Of a stretch of 15,474 nt of DNA, positions 6,318 through 14,097 are shown piece after piece. The translations under genes and the position numbers were made by a program. The DNA comes from CAYJFK01 sp964369475 (lineage in GTDB: Bacteria > Bacillota > Clostridia > Oscillospirales > Feifaniaceae), in the NCBI GenBank assembly GCA_964369475.1, contig CAYJFK010000057.1, positions 1-15,474 of the forward strand, written 5' to 3'. Position 1 is the stretch's first letter. Every line of letters begins with the position of its first letter. The notes under the pieces are model-generated. The model was not told where the DNA came from and did no database searches. It saw only the letters and a program-made list of their open reading frames with translations.

Positions 6318-7370
6318 TTATACATGAATGATGCCAACTTTATTTAAGTGAAGTTTTACTTCTTCTCCATTATTATAGGTCTTGACAGATCTTGCCTTGA
6401 CAATCCCAAGGCCATCTACATCGATTTCCAACATAAACCTTTGAATATCGCTCGTGCAAGAAGTTACTTTTCCGGAAAAATCTCCCCTAATTCCAACAAC
6501 TATGTGCTCGGCTCTAATTGCTGTATATTCTCTCCTGCTCGATATGTGAGTGTTATATCCTAAATTGGTCAATTTTTCAGTTTTAAAAATATTTTCGTAC
6601 CCGAGCAGCCTAAGAGTCGCCACCTTTTGTGGCCTGTCTGCAATCTTTTCACGTGTTCCGTGCTCTACAATTCTGCCACCCTCTACCACAGCTATATCCT
6701 TCGACACACGATAGAGCTCCCCGAAATCATGAGAAACCAAAAAGACAACTCCCGAAAAATGTTCTATAACTCGCCTAAAATCGTTCTCTATTTCTCCCCG
6801 TAACGTCACGTCTAAGGCCGAGAATGGCTCGTCCAACAGTATTACACTCGGCCTACAAGCAAGCACTCTTGCCATTGCCACACGCTGACGCTCTCCACCC
6901 GAAAGAGCTTGCGGTTTTAGATTTAGAAGTTTATCAATACGACAGAGATTTATTATTTCGTCTATCGACATGCTCTCGGGTGTTTTTCCCGTCTCTATAA
7001 CAATGCCCTCTTTTGGGCTGTTGTCGGAGGCATTTTGAAGAAAGGCAGATGCGCTCGAGGTGGGCTTTTCAACAAACTTTATATTGTCGAGCACCGTCAT
7101 ATGATTAAATAACGCTGCGCTTTGAAACATATATGCAATGCCTCTTTTTTGAGGGATAATATTGGTCTTATTAAGGCTATCAAAGACAACATTGTCATCT
7201 ATCGAAATCTTTCCAACATCGGGCCGCATAAGCCCTGCCATACACTTCAAGAGCATACTCTTGCCGCTACCCGACGGGCCCAGTATGCCTATCACATTGG
7301 AATCGGTACGAAGCCTCATATCGAGCGAAAAATCTCCGACTGCTTTTTTTACATCTATTTCTACCCTCAT
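6318..7370 (-). CDS. modC: Molybdate/tungstate ABC transporter ATP-binding protein ModC
   Basis: This is the ATPase that powers oxyanion import through ModB. In its 350 residues are Walker A GPSGSGKS (31-38), Q-loop Q83, signature LSGGE (156-160), Walker B VILLDE (176-181) and the H-loop histidine H214. A C-terminal domain from about 283 resembles the Mop/TOBE oxyanion-binding fold of ModC proteins. The stretch between Q-loop and signature is about 20-25 residues longer than usual, with a Ser/Asn-rich insert near 102-130. The start ATG overlaps the modB stop (ATGA), a sign of translational coupling. Last gene of the mod operon. It could serve tungstate rather than molybdate. Confidence 0.94.
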   Translation of the reverse strand: MRVEIDVKKAVGDFSLDMRLRTDSNVIGILGPSGSGKSMLLKCMAGLMRPDVGKISIDDNVVFDSLNKTNIIPQKRGIAYMFQSAALFNHMTVLDNIKFVEKPTSSASAFLQNASDNSPKEGIVIETGKTPESMSIDEIINLCRIDKLLNLKPQALSGGERQRVAMARVLACRPSVILLDEPFSALDVTLRGEIENDFRRVIEHFSGVVFLVSHDFGELYRVSKDIAVVEGGRIVEHGTREKIADRPQKVATLRLLGYENIFKTEKLTNLGYNTHISSRREYTAIRAEHIVVGIRGDFSGKVTSCTSDIQRFMLEIDVDGLGIVKARSVKTYNNGEEVKLHLNKVGIIHV

Positions 7371-8032
7371 CTATTTTTCACCTCTCCTCCGTCCTTCTTT
7401 GTTAAGACTCCCACTAATATAATGAAGAAAAGCGAAACGGCCGCCATTATTCCGACCCAGATATAAGCATCGTCGTAGTTGCCTGCCGATATAAGTGTGT
7501 AGATTTTTACCGAAATTGTCTGCGTCTTACCCGGTATGTTTCCCGCAATCATGATGGTTGCGCCAAACTCGCCCATCGCCCTTGCAAAGGAGAGCACTAC
7601 TCCTGCCAGCACTCCGTTTTTGCAAAGGGGAAGTGCCACCTTAAAAAATATGTCTTTCTCGCTTACTCCAAGCGTTCTTGCCGACTGCAAGACCTCTCTA
7701 TCGAGCCCCCAAAAGGCAGAGAGCGCCGTTTTGTACATTATGGGGAGCGACACAATAAAGGCGGCAATTGTTGCTCCTGTAACGGTAAATATCACCGAAA
7801 GACCGATACTTTTTAGCATCCCCCCTATGCCGTCATCTCCAAATGCAACGAGCAAAAAGAAGCCTATTACGGTAGGCGGTAGCACCATGGGGAGCGTTAT
7901 AAGCGAATCTATTATTCCGCTCTTTTTCCCCTTTTTGTACATGTAATAGGCAAATGCTACTCCGATTGCCGCCGTAAAGATCGTCGAAACAGCGGCAACC
8001 CTTAATGAAATAAAGAGCGCCGATAGATCCAT
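7367..8032 (-). CDS. modB: Molybdate/tungstate ABC transporter permease ModB
   Basis: This is the inner-membrane channel of the importer: 221 residues with about five hydrophobic helices. Typical ModB stretches are LPPTVIG (51-57), the cytoplasmic coupling loop around ARTLGVSEKDIFFKVALP (118-135) that contacts ModC, and RAMGEFGAT (151-159) with the IPGKTQT segment (167-172). The start is supported by TTGGAGGT about 6 bases before ATG 8032. It overlaps modC by four bases and lies 113 bases after modA. ModB rather than the TupB or WtpB tungstate permeases is favoured by these motifs, though the families are close. Confidence 0.95.
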   Translation of the reverse strand: MDLSALFISLRVAAVSTIFTAAIGVAFAYYMYKKGKKSGIIDSLITLPMVLPPTVIGFFLLVAFGDDGIGGMLKSIGLSVIFTVTGATIAAFIVSLPIMYKTALSAFWGLDREVLQSARTLGVSEKDIFFKVALPLCKNGVLAGVVLSFARAMGEFGATIMIAGNIPGKTQTISVKIYTLISAGNYDDAYIWVGIMAAVSLFFIILVGVLTKKDGGEVKNR

Positions 8033-8091
8033 TGTCTACCTCCAAAGTGTATATATCTGATATTTTTTATGTATATTACATTATTTTTGCA

Positions 8092-8120
8092 TAAATATTT
8101 GTATGTTTAGTCATTTTCAA
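8092..8120 (-). promoter_or_regulatory. Weak candidate promoter before modB
   Basis: In the AT-rich 113-base gap between modA and modB, TTGAAA (8115-8120) and TATTTA (8092-8097) stand 17 bp apart on the minus strand. AT-rich DNA gives such matches by chance. I see no hairpin in this gap. Confidence 0.25.
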
Positions 8121-8145
8121 ATATGCTATCAATCAGCCGCTTTTC

Positions 8146-8904
8146 TCAGGTGCGAATATCGGTAAAACCATACTTTTCAAAGACCGACATAGCCTCATCG
8201 CTCAATATAAATTCTTGAAAACTCTCCGCCTCGCCCTTTTGTGTAATTTGCATAACAGGGTAAATAATCTCGTCTATAACCCCATCTTTTACGTGGTCTG
8301 CCACTATTACACTCGGTTCTGTCTTGGCATCTGTTTCGTATACAATACCGGCCTCGACCGCTCCTGTGCTAACCCAAGTCAATACCTGACGCACATCTGT
8401 GGCAAGATTTACATCGCCTGTGCCGCCCTCTATTCCAAGTGCTTGCACGGCATATTTCCCTGCCGGAACGCTTGTCGGATCGCCTATTGCAAGCGTTATC
8501 TCTTGCTCTAACACATTTTCAAAGGTCAGCCCCTCGGCAAGCTCCTCCGTTGTCACAAGTACGAGACGATTTGCAAGAAGCGGTATTACTTCGCCATATT
8601 CACGATTTCCCCTCTCGCCCTCTGCAAGCCGCTCGGCATAGGAAATATCTGCCGGCATAAAGAGATCGACCTCTGCTCCGTTTTCAATCTGAGCAAGCAG
8701 TGTTCCGCTTCCGGCAAAGGTAAAGACCACATCTATTCCACTTTGCTCCTCGTAGATAACCTCGAGCTCTTGCAGCGCATCTGTCAAACTCGCAGCGGCC
8801 GCAACCACTATGACGTCGTCACTCGGCGTGCAGCCTGCAAGCAACATTATCACAAATAGAGTGGCAAGAAAAACTCCACTCCTTAACTTCTCTATTATAA
8901 CCAT
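8146..8904 (-). CDS. modA: Molybdate/tungstate-binding lipoprotein ModA
   Basis: This is the substrate-binding protein of the ABC importer, anchored outside the membrane by lipid in Gram-positive bacteria. In 252 residues it has a signal peptide with lipobox LAGC (C25), then a type II periplasmic-binding fold. Residues that line up with the E. coli ModA oxyanion ligands are visible: S39 (AASLTDA), S66 (FAGSGT), A148 (SVPAGKY), V171 (ATDVRQV) and Y189 (GIVYETDA). The 27-residue S39-S66 and 18-residue V171-Y189 spacings match E. coli. ModA proteins bind molybdate and tungstate about equally, so metal preference is not decided here. AAGGAG lies four bases before ATG 8904. It heads modABC and is preceded by a structured 224-base intergenic region. 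Confidence 0.95.
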   Translation of the reverse strand: MVIIEKLRSGVFLATLFVIMLLAGCTPSDDVIVVAAAASLTDALQELEVIYEEQSGIDVVFTFAGSGTLLAQIENGAEVDLFMPADISYAERLAEGERGNREYGEVIPLLANRLVLVTTEELAEGLTFENVLEQEITLAIGDPTSVPAGKYAVQALGIEGGTGDVNLATDVRQVLTWVSTGAVEAGIVYETDAKTEPSVIVADHVKDGVIDEIIYPVMQITQKGEAESFQEFILSDEAMSVFEKYGFTDIRT

Positions 8905-9128
8905 AAAACTCCTTGAATGTAAAGACCTTACTCCAAAAGATCTGTTTTTGCGACAGCTAGGGTGGTCGATGCAATCCGAACCGCTTTAGGAACGGTATGC
9001 CGCCCCGTAGCTTCGTTATAGCTTTTTGAAAGGCAACAAGCATTCCTTCGGAGCTATGCCTCTCTACAAGACGGCATACCACTCATAAAGTCCGTAGGAT
9101 TTACAGGTATCACGCTAAGCAAAGATAG
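8905..9128 (-). ncRNA. Structured leader region upstream of modA (riboswitch candidate or intergenic repeat)
   Basis: No gene is seen here, but there is much pairing. A perfect 9-bp stem, GGTATGCCG (9072-9080) with CGGCATACC (8994-9002), encloses about 70 bases. That interior holds a hairpin closed by AGGCA/TGCCT (9031-9061), and the closing stem can be extended by GTAG/CTAC. GGTAT of the closing stem could instead pair with an ATACC further upstream, the kind of mutually exclusive pairing used by switches. A small ACCG/CGGT hairpin carries CCTAAAG in its loop (8984-8990). Upstream of a molybdate transporter the Moco/Tuco riboswitch class is the natural suspect, but I cannot match its consensus from memory. 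A palindromic intergenic repeat is the alternative. Confidence 0.4.
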
Positions 9129-9641
9129 CTAACCTTCGAGCATTTCTTTTACATACTCGACAGTACCGCCTACAATATCGTCACTTCCGCTAAGGCTTAT
9201 TGCCATAAAATTCTCGTTTGGAACATCGAAGGGCGCTTTTATTCCAAGCTCTGCGGCAGGCCTATATCCAACCTTAGGATAATACTTTTCGCTACCGAGC
9301 ACAACAATAATATCGTAGCCAAGCCCCTTTGCAATGTCGTGACCTGCCTTCATAAGGGCCGTTCCAACGCCCTTCTTTTGGGCATTTGGCGATACCGATA
9401 AAGGAGCAAGCGCCAGCCCTTCTACCTCGCCCATCTTTGCCTTTGTAAAGACAATATGCCCGATTATCTCGCCGTTTTCCTCTGCTACAAGAGAGAGCTC
9501 CTTAACAAACCCGTCGCTACCTCTAAGCTTTTCAACTAAATTGTGCTCGTTGCCGTCTGTGTGCTCGGCACTTTCAAACGCCGACTTTACCAAGTTTTTT
9601 ACAACTTCGTAGTCGCTCGGCCGCTCTTGTCTAATTGTCAT
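9129..9641 (-). CDS. GNAT-family N-acetyltransferase (YhbS-like)
   Basis: GNAT enzymes transfer an acetyl group from acetyl-CoA to an amine. The 170 residues show motif A, LSVSPNAQKKGVGTALM (81-97) with the QxxGxG/A pyrophosphate loop. Downstream is SEKYYPKVGYRPA (117-129), resembling the YhbS/COG3153 subgroup. The frame extends upstream to 9713, but I chose ATG 9641 because GGAGA lies just before it and the conserved MTIRQERPSDYE begins there. It follows the MogA-type gene by 46 bases and is last in the cofactor block. No link between this acetyltransferase and cofactor synthesis is known to me, so its substrate is open. Confidence 0.85.
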   Translation of the reverse strand: MTIRQERPSDYEVVKNLVKSAFESAEHTDGNEHNLVEKLRGSDGFVKELSLVAEENGEIIGHIVFTKAKMGEVEGLALAPLSVSPNAQKKGVGTALMKAGHDIAKGLGYDIIVVLGSEKYYPKVGYRPAAELGIKAPFDVPNENFMAISLSGSDDIVGGTVEYVKEMLEG

Positions 9642-9687
9642 GCTTTCTCCGTTTCTCTGCTCGAACACCACGCAAAATGCCCTAAGA

Positions 9688-10176
9688 TTACCCTCTTGCA
9701 CACTCTGCGGCACTGCCCTTTAATATCTCTATACCATGCCCCAAATCGTCTATAATATACTCAAGACACTCTCTAACAGCCTTAGGGCTACCGGGCAAAT
9801 TTACAATAAGGGTCTCGCCCCTAATGCCTGCCGTCGCACGGGACAGCATGGCACGTTTTGTTATTGCAAGGCTGTTATACCTCATGGCCTCGGCAATTCC
9901 GGGGGCTTCCTTCTCGATTACCGCCTTTGTCGCCTCGGGTGTTACATCTCTAAAGGAAAAACCCGTGCCGCCCGTCGTTAAAATAAGCTCGGGCGATACT
10001 TCGTCGCACAGCCTTATAAGCTCTGCCTTTATAACTTCAAGCTCGTCGGGCAAAATAATCGTGCTTACAACCTCGTAACCTGCCGCCGTCGCAATCTCGC
10101 ATATAACCTTACCCGAAAGATCTTCCCTCTCGCCCTTATAGCCTTTATCGCTTAGGGTTATAACAGAAACCTTCAT
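9688..10176 (-). CDS. MogA/MoaB-family molybdopterin adenylyltransferase
   Basis: It activates molybdopterin by adenylylation so that MoeA can insert molybdate or tungstate. The 162 residues hold the MoCF fold motifs TTGGTGFSFRDVTPEAT (67-83) and NLPGSPKA (126-133), and end in a typical DLGHGIEILKG helix region (144-154). GGAGG stands about 9 bases before ATG 10176. It lies 67 bases after the MOSC gene, within the cofactor block. MogA and MoaB are close homologues, and sequence inspection alone does not settle which name fits, so the symbol is left empty. Confidence 0.93.
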   Translation of the reverse strand: MKVSVITLSDKGYKGEREDLSGKVICEIATAAGYEVVSTIILPDELEVIKAELIRLCDEVSPELILTTGGTGFSFRDVTPEATKAVIEKEAPGIAEAMRYNSLAITKRAMLSRATAGIRGETLIVNLPGSPKAVRECLEYIIDDLGHGIEILKGSAAECARG

Positions 10177-10243
10177 ACCATTCCTCCATGAGCTATTTTT
10201 TCACTCAAAACCCCTTGTCGTCTTGCGTTTTACAGAGGTCAAA

Positions 10244-10675
10244 CTATTCTACAATTGTCATTGTGTCGCCGACAGCAATCTTGCCGTTTTCGAGCACCTT
10301 TGCAAATACTCCCTGTGTCGGCATAATGCACTCGCCCATTTTGTAGAATATCTGACATCGTGTATGACATTCCTTGCCAATCTGTGTTAGCTCGAGCAAA
10401 ACCTCGCCGCATTTAAACTTTGTGCCGATAGGCAGCGTTACAAAATCTATTCCAGAAACAATAAGATTTTCTCCAAAAGCGCCGTCGAAAACGTCTGCAC
10501 CCTTTGCGTTAAATGCCTGTATTCTCTCGTAGGAAAGAAGGCTTACCTGTCTGTGCCAATTACCTGCATGAGCATCTCCTTCAAGACCGTGGTCGACCAA
10601 AAAATTTGCCGACATAACATTTTTCTTCTGTGTACCCTTTGCCTCGCTCATACATACCGCCATAACTGTTGCCAT
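10244..10675 (-). CDS. MOSC-domain protein
   Basis: MOSC domains occur in molybdenum-cofactor sulfurases and in mARC/YiiM-type enzymes; short stand-alone forms like this one (143 residues) are common in cofactor operons of anaerobes, and their exact role is unsettled. Visible features are HGLEGDAHAGNWHRQVSLL (29-47), GENLIVSGID (68-77) and GKECHTRCQIF (100-110), where C103 is the candidate sulfur-carrying or metal-ligating cysteine. GGAGGAT overlaps the moaA stop codon and lies just before ATG 10675, so translation is probably coupled to moaA. Confidence 0.92.
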   Translation of the reverse strand: MATVMAVCMSEAKGTQKKNVMSANFLVDHGLEGDAHAGNWHRQVSLLSYERIQAFNAKGADVFDGAFGENLIVSGIDFVTLPIGTKFKCGEVLLELTQIGKECHTRCQIFYKMGECIMPTQGVFAKVLENGKIAVGDTMTIVE

Positions 10676-10680
10676 TATCT

Positions 10681-11643
10681 TTATCCTCCAATTTCACTCA
10701 TGAGTTTATGTTCTTCAAAACATATCTCGTCTTTATCAAATTCGTGTTCCTTTTGCTTGTCGTATACAGTGCTTTCAATAATGTCCTTTAAGCTGGGCTT
10801 GAAAAAGTGCGGATTTAAATCTACTCCGCTGCTAAACTGCAAGCAGGTCTTTAAAAAGCCCTTCGATGTAACTCTAACTCTGTTACAGTTATCGCAAAAC
10901 TTGTGGGTAACAGCCCCTATAAGCCCGATTTTGCCGACAAACCCCTCGTATGTATGGTAAGCGGCAGGGCCGTTGCCGTATTTTTTACTAAGCGGTATGC
11001 TCTCGCCAAATACCGTCGTAAGGTCGGCTTCCAGTTCTTCAAGGGTATATGTTTCGTGCTCTTTGCCTGTACCTATCGGCATCATTTCTATAAATTTAAC
11101 ACAAATGTCGTACTGCTTTGCAAATTTTGCAATCTCGATGCACTGCGCCTCGTTCTCGCCCTTTAAAAGCACACAGTTGAGCTTTATATTCTTCATACCG
11201 AGCTCCTGCGACCGCTTTATATTTTCTATTATCGAGGGCAATTTGTCAACCCCTGTTATGCGCTTAAAATGTTCCCTGTCTAATGTGTCTATACTTATGT
11301 TAATGCCGTCTATCCCGACCTCTATTAGCTCTTCGAGGTGAGTGTCGAGCGTCGAGCCGTTTGTCGTAACAGTGACCTGCTCTATGCCCTCTATCGACTT
11401 CATGCTTCGAATTAGCTCTATTATGCCCTTGCGTATAAGCGGCTCGCCGCCTGTAAGCTTGATAAACTTAACCCCGAGCTTTGCAAATTCTGTACATAGA
11501 TTTAGTATTTCCTCGTCACTCATAAACTCGCTATCGTCTATATCTGGACAGCCGTTTGGCATACAATATGAACATTTAAAATTGCATCGCTCGGTAACGG
11601 AAATTCTAACATAGTCTATAATCCGCCCATATTTATCCTTCAT
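10681..11643 (-). CDS. moaA: GTP 3',8-cyclase MoaA
   Basis: This radical-SAM enzyme, with MoaC, converts GTP into cyclic pyranopterin monophosphate, the first step of molybdopterin synthesis. In 320 residues there is the radical-SAM triad C20, C24, C27 (CNFKCSYC), TGGEPLIRKG (64-73) and the C-terminal GTP-binding cluster C250, C253, C267 (CDNCNRVRVTSKG). The protein ends in SEIGG, close to the double-glycine tail needed for activity. The frame runs to 11661, but I placed the start at ATG 11643 because AAAGGAGG stands 6 bases before it. It overlaps the end of mobB by 11 bases. Confidence 0.96.
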   Translation of the reverse strand: MKDKYGRIIDYVRISVTERCNFKCSYCMPNGCPDIDDSEFMSDEEILNLCTEFAKLGVKFIKLTGGEPLIRKGIIELIRSMKSIEGIEQVTVTTNGSTLDTHLEELIEVGIDGINISIDTLDREHFKRITGVDKLPSIIENIKRSQELGMKNIKLNCVLLKGENEAQCIEIAKFAKQYDICVKFIEMMPIGTGKEHETYTLEELEADLTTVFGESIPLSKKYGNGPAAYHTYEGFVGKIGLIGAVTHKFCDNCNRVRVTSKGFLKTCLQFSSGVDLNPHFFKPSLKDIIESTVYDKQKEHEFDKDEICFEEHKLMSEIGG

Positions 11644-12163
11644 GCTTCGCCTCCTTTGCAAGCTTGTCTATCAATTTTGCAATGCCCTTTGAATCGTCTA
11701 TATGATAGGTAGCAAGCTTTGTATTTAGTTCAAGATCTGTCGCAAGGGCTAAAATCGTGCTCTCCTCCCCAACAGGGGCATCTCCAACCCCGGCTCTTAC
11801 AACCTCGATTTTTTTATAGCTCGAAAATTTAAAGCCTTCCAATATAATAATATCGTATTCTTTAAAATGCTCTATAAAAGCATCTTCCCTCGTGTCCTTT
11901 TTTGTGCTTACAATCATGTATCTGTTTTGGGAAAAAACACATGTGCCGTCAGCCCCTGCCGCTATGTGTTTATAGCTGTCTGTGCCCTCTCTGTCTGCAT
12001 CAAAGTCGTGACCGTCGTGCTTTATCGTTGCAACGGTATATCCCATTTGCTTTAGTAGCGGTATTAGCTTTGTTATAAGCGTAGTCTTGCCCGAATTTTT
12101 TATGCCGCTAACCGCAAATACAAATGGACGGTGCTCCTCCGCATGGGGCATAGGGTGGCGCAT
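11633..12163 (-). CDS. mobB: Molybdopterin-guanine dinucleotide biosynthesis protein MobB
   Basis: MobB is a P-loop GTPase that assists late molybdenum-cofactor steps. The core begins at RPFVFAVSGIKNSGKTTL, with Walker A at about 20-28 of the 176-residue version. TIKHDGHDFDADREGTDSYKH and DIIILEGFK are typical of the family. The frame is open up to 12328 inside moaC, which is surely not used. ATG 12163 or 12151 are the likely starts; neither has a strong ribosome binding site, and GGAGGAG lies too far inside. Start 12163 would be 17 bases past the moaC stop. No MobA is seen beside it, so it may serve the bis-pyranopterin step of an AOR- or formate-dehydrogenase-type enzyme. Confidence 0.85.
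   Translation of the reverse strand: MRHPMPHAEEHRPFVFAVSGIKNSGKTTLITKLIPLLKQMGYTVATIKHDGHDFDADREGTDSYKHIAAGADGTCVFSQNRYMIVSTKKDTREDAFIEHFKEYDIIILEGFKFSSYKKIEVVRAGVGDAPVGEESTILALATDLELNTKLATYHIDDSKGIAKLIDKLAKEAKHEG
11650..11657 (-). promoter_or_regulatory. Ribosome binding site deciding the moaA start
   Basis: AAAGGAGG on the minus strand, 6 bases before ATG 11643 and located inside the end of mobB. It rules against the longer frame from 11661. Confidence 0.85.
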
Positions 12164-12179
12164 TGCGGCACTGCACCCA

Positions 12180-12656
12180 TTAATCTCGCTTAAAGACACC
12201 GCTCTTCCCCCCTGTTTTTTCGAGCAGCATAATGTCGAACATTTCCATTCCCTTATCGACCGCTTTGCACATGTCGTATATTGTAAGGAGTGCCACCGTA
12301 ACCCCGTGCAGTGCCTCCATCTCGACACCTGTTTTGCCCTCTATTTTTACGGTGCAAAATGCCGTTATAATATTTTCCTCTTTGTTTGTCTCAAAGTCGA
12401 CAGCACACTTGCTTATTAAGAGAGGGTGGCACATCGGTATAACATCGGCAGTCTTTTTTACAGCCATAATGCCTGCAACACGAGAGACCCCCAGCACATC
12501 GCCCTTTTTGGCGGTGCCCGAGAGTATTTGCTCCATTATTTCGGTGTTAACTCTAATGCTACCCTTTGCAATGGCAGTGCGAGAGGTTATGCTCTTTTCC
12601 GATACATCGACCATAACGGCATTGCCATCGCCGTCGAAGTGGGTGAACTTATTCAT
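12180..12656 (-). CDS. moaC: Cyclic pyranopterin monophosphate synthase MoaC
   Basis: It finishes cyclic pyranopterin monophosphate from the MoaA product. The 158-residue protein aligns without gaps to E. coli numbering at the active site: K51, H77, E112, E114, D128 and K131. Family stretches include AVMVDVSEK (13-21), AGIMAVKKTADVIPMCHPL (61-79) and MCKAVDKGM (129-137). AAGGAG is about 5 bases before ATG 12656. It is the first gene of the compact moaC-mobB-moaA-MOSC group and is preceded by a hairpin-rich 239-base region. Confidence 0.97.
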   Translation of the reverse strand: MNKFTHFDGDGNAVMVDVSEKSITSRTAIAKGSIRVNTEIMEQILSGTAKKGDVLGVSRVAGIMAVKKTADVIPMCHPLLISKCAVDFETNKEENIITAFCTVKIEGKTGVEMEALHGVTVALLTIYDMCKAVDKGMEMFDIMLLEKTGGKSGVFKRD

Positions 12657-12895
12657 ATATGCTCCTTATAATAGGTGGTTTTTTAGTGTGCGCGCGGCTG
12701 TGTCGACCCTGAAGGTCGACCGCTTTGCGTCTTTAGGGCTTTTGGGTTTGCTGTGAGCATGGTCGCAAAGCTACTCGCGGCATGTCGGCAACTTTAGGTT
12801 TATTGGGAGATATGCCGCGAGTCGAGCCGCCCGTTCCCAAGGCGACGTGGCGGGGTTTTGGTTACAGCCACTCAGGGGTAGAGGCTAACCCTATG
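12657..12895 (-). ncRNA. Hairpin-rich leader region upstream of moaC (riboswitch candidate or intergenic repeat)
   Basis: There is no gene between moeA and moaC, but five stems stand in a row: GTGGC/GCCAC (12847-12871), GTCGCC/GGCGGC (12826-12846), an 11-bp perfect stem ACTCGCGGCAT/ATGCCGCGAGT (12773-12822), an 8-bp stem GCTTTGCG/CGCAAAGC (12722-12771) and GTCGACC/GGTCGAC (12702-12720). None is followed by a T run. Two CCTAAAG motifs lie inside the two larger loops, and the same heptamer occurs in the modA leader. A Moco-type riboswitch controlling moaC is attractive but not proven; palindromic repeats inserted between genes could look the same. Confidence 0.45.
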
Positions 12896-14095
12896 CTAAA
12901 AGAGCACGACACGCACTAAGTCGCCTTTTTTAACAGCCTTAGTTCCTGCCGCTATATCTATCATGCAGTTGCAACGCACCGTGTCGGCAAAAGAGCCTGA
13001 CGAATGGTTGTCGGCCGCAAGGTAAACTTGACCAAATTCATAATATGCTCTGATAAAGCGCCTTGTCGGACTGCTTTTATTAAAGTCCTCTGCCATAACG
13101 GCATTGCCGCACTTTGCCTTTATCTCGTCACATCCAAGCATTACAGCAAGCATTGGGCGAGCCATAAGCTCGAATGTTGCATATGCCGCAAACGGATTGC
13201 CCGAAAGGCTAAGTATAGGCACATTTTTATATTCCCAAAACATAGCAGGCGTACCCGGCTTCATTTCTACCTTGGTGAAAATTTCCTCGTGAGGTAGTGC
13301 CGCCTTTACATCGTGAATTATATCCTTCAGCCCGACCGACACGCCACCGGTCGTAACAATGCCGTCGTAGTCTTTAATGTTATCTTCTATATACTTTGCA
13401 AGTGCTACCCCGTCGTCGGTAAATCTCATCGCCGTAACGTCAGCTCCAAGATTTTTCAGCCTTGCCTCTAATAAGTACATATTGTTGTCGTATATCTTAC
13501 CGTTAACAAGCTTCTCCGACGGATCAAAGAGCTCGCTCCCTGTCGTTGCCAGAAGAATTCTCGGCCTTGCTATTACCTCAACTTCGGTAACCCCCTGCGA
13601 GGCTATAACGCCGACATGCAAATAGCTTAGCTTACTGCCACCCTTTATAAGCATGTCGCCTTCCTTTGTATCTTCGCCTGCAAAGCAGTAGTTTTGGTGA
13701 TGTTTAAGAGAAGTGTAAACCTCGACAAATTCCTCCCCCATGTCGGTCTGCTCTTGCATTACAATGCAGTCGTACCCCTTGGGGATAGGGCCGCCCGTCA
13801 TAATTCTAACGGCAGTGCCCTTTGTATACTCGCCCTCGAAATAGTCCCCTGCACAAACAAGCCCCACGACATTTAGCCTTGCGGGGTTCTCCTTTGTAGC
13901 TCCGACCAAATCATCAGAGTTTAAAGCATACCCATCGAGCGGCGACCGATCGAATGGCGGCTGATTTATCTTGGCGCTAAAATCTGCCGCAAGCACCCTG
14001 CAGCATATATCTTGGAGCGCCACACTCTCGACACGCTCTATTTTCTTTGTATGCTTTTCTATAAGCTCAACAGCTCGCTCCAGACTTACGCTCAC
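12896..14095 (-). CDS. moeA: Molybdopterin molybdenumtransferase MoeA
   Basis: MoeA inserts molybdate (or tungstate) into adenylylated molybdopterin. In the 399-residue version the conserved blocks are PPFDRSPLDGYA (46-57), the VRIMTGGPIP region (96-105), TTGSEL (184-189), TTGGVSVG (248-255), KPGTPAMF (279-286) and SGNPFAAYATFE (298-309), followed by the C-terminal domain IV. I placed the start at GTG 14095, two bases after the stop of the previous gene, because the protein family begins there and AAAGGGG precedes it; the frame stays open to 14146 inside the previous gene. It is the second MoeA-type protein in a row. The stop is a TAG. Confidence 0.93.
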   Translation of the reverse strand: MSVSLERAVELIEKHTKKIERVESVALQDICCRVLAADFSAKINQPPFDRSPLDGYALNSDDLVGATKENPARLNVVGLVCAGDYFEGEYTKGTAVRIMTGGPIPKGYDCIVMQEQTDMGEEFVEVYTSLKHHQNYCFAGEDTKEGDMLIKGGSKLSYLHVGVIASQGVTEVEVIARPRILLATTGSELFDPSEKLVNGKIYDNNMYLLEARLKNLGADVTAMRFTDDGVALAKYIEDNIKDYDGIVTTGGVSVGLKDIIHDVKAALPHEEIFTKVEMKPGTPAMFWEYKNVPILSLSGNPFAAYATFELMARPMLAVMLGCDEIKAKCGNAVMAEDFNKSSPTRRFIRAYYEFGQVYLAADNHSSGSFADTVRCNCMIDIAAGTKAVKKGDLVRVVLF

Positions 14096-14097
14096 AG

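Noticed and set aside
8905..9128. Signal recognition particle RNA-like stretch (TCCGAAGGAA)
   Set aside because: Only a short resemblance to the conserved SRP loop; the flanking pairing does not fit, and the place before modA is not expected for that gene.
12164..12328. N-terminal extension of MobB reading through moaC
   Set aside because: The extra 55 residues overlap the conserved end of moaC in another frame and do not resemble MobB; the core starts with the P-loop region further on.
12232..12756. A 174-residue open frame on the plus strand
   Set aside because: It lies opposite moaC and the hairpin-rich leader. moaC has full catalytic motifs in its own frame, and the plus-strand frame has no family resemblance or ribosome binding site.
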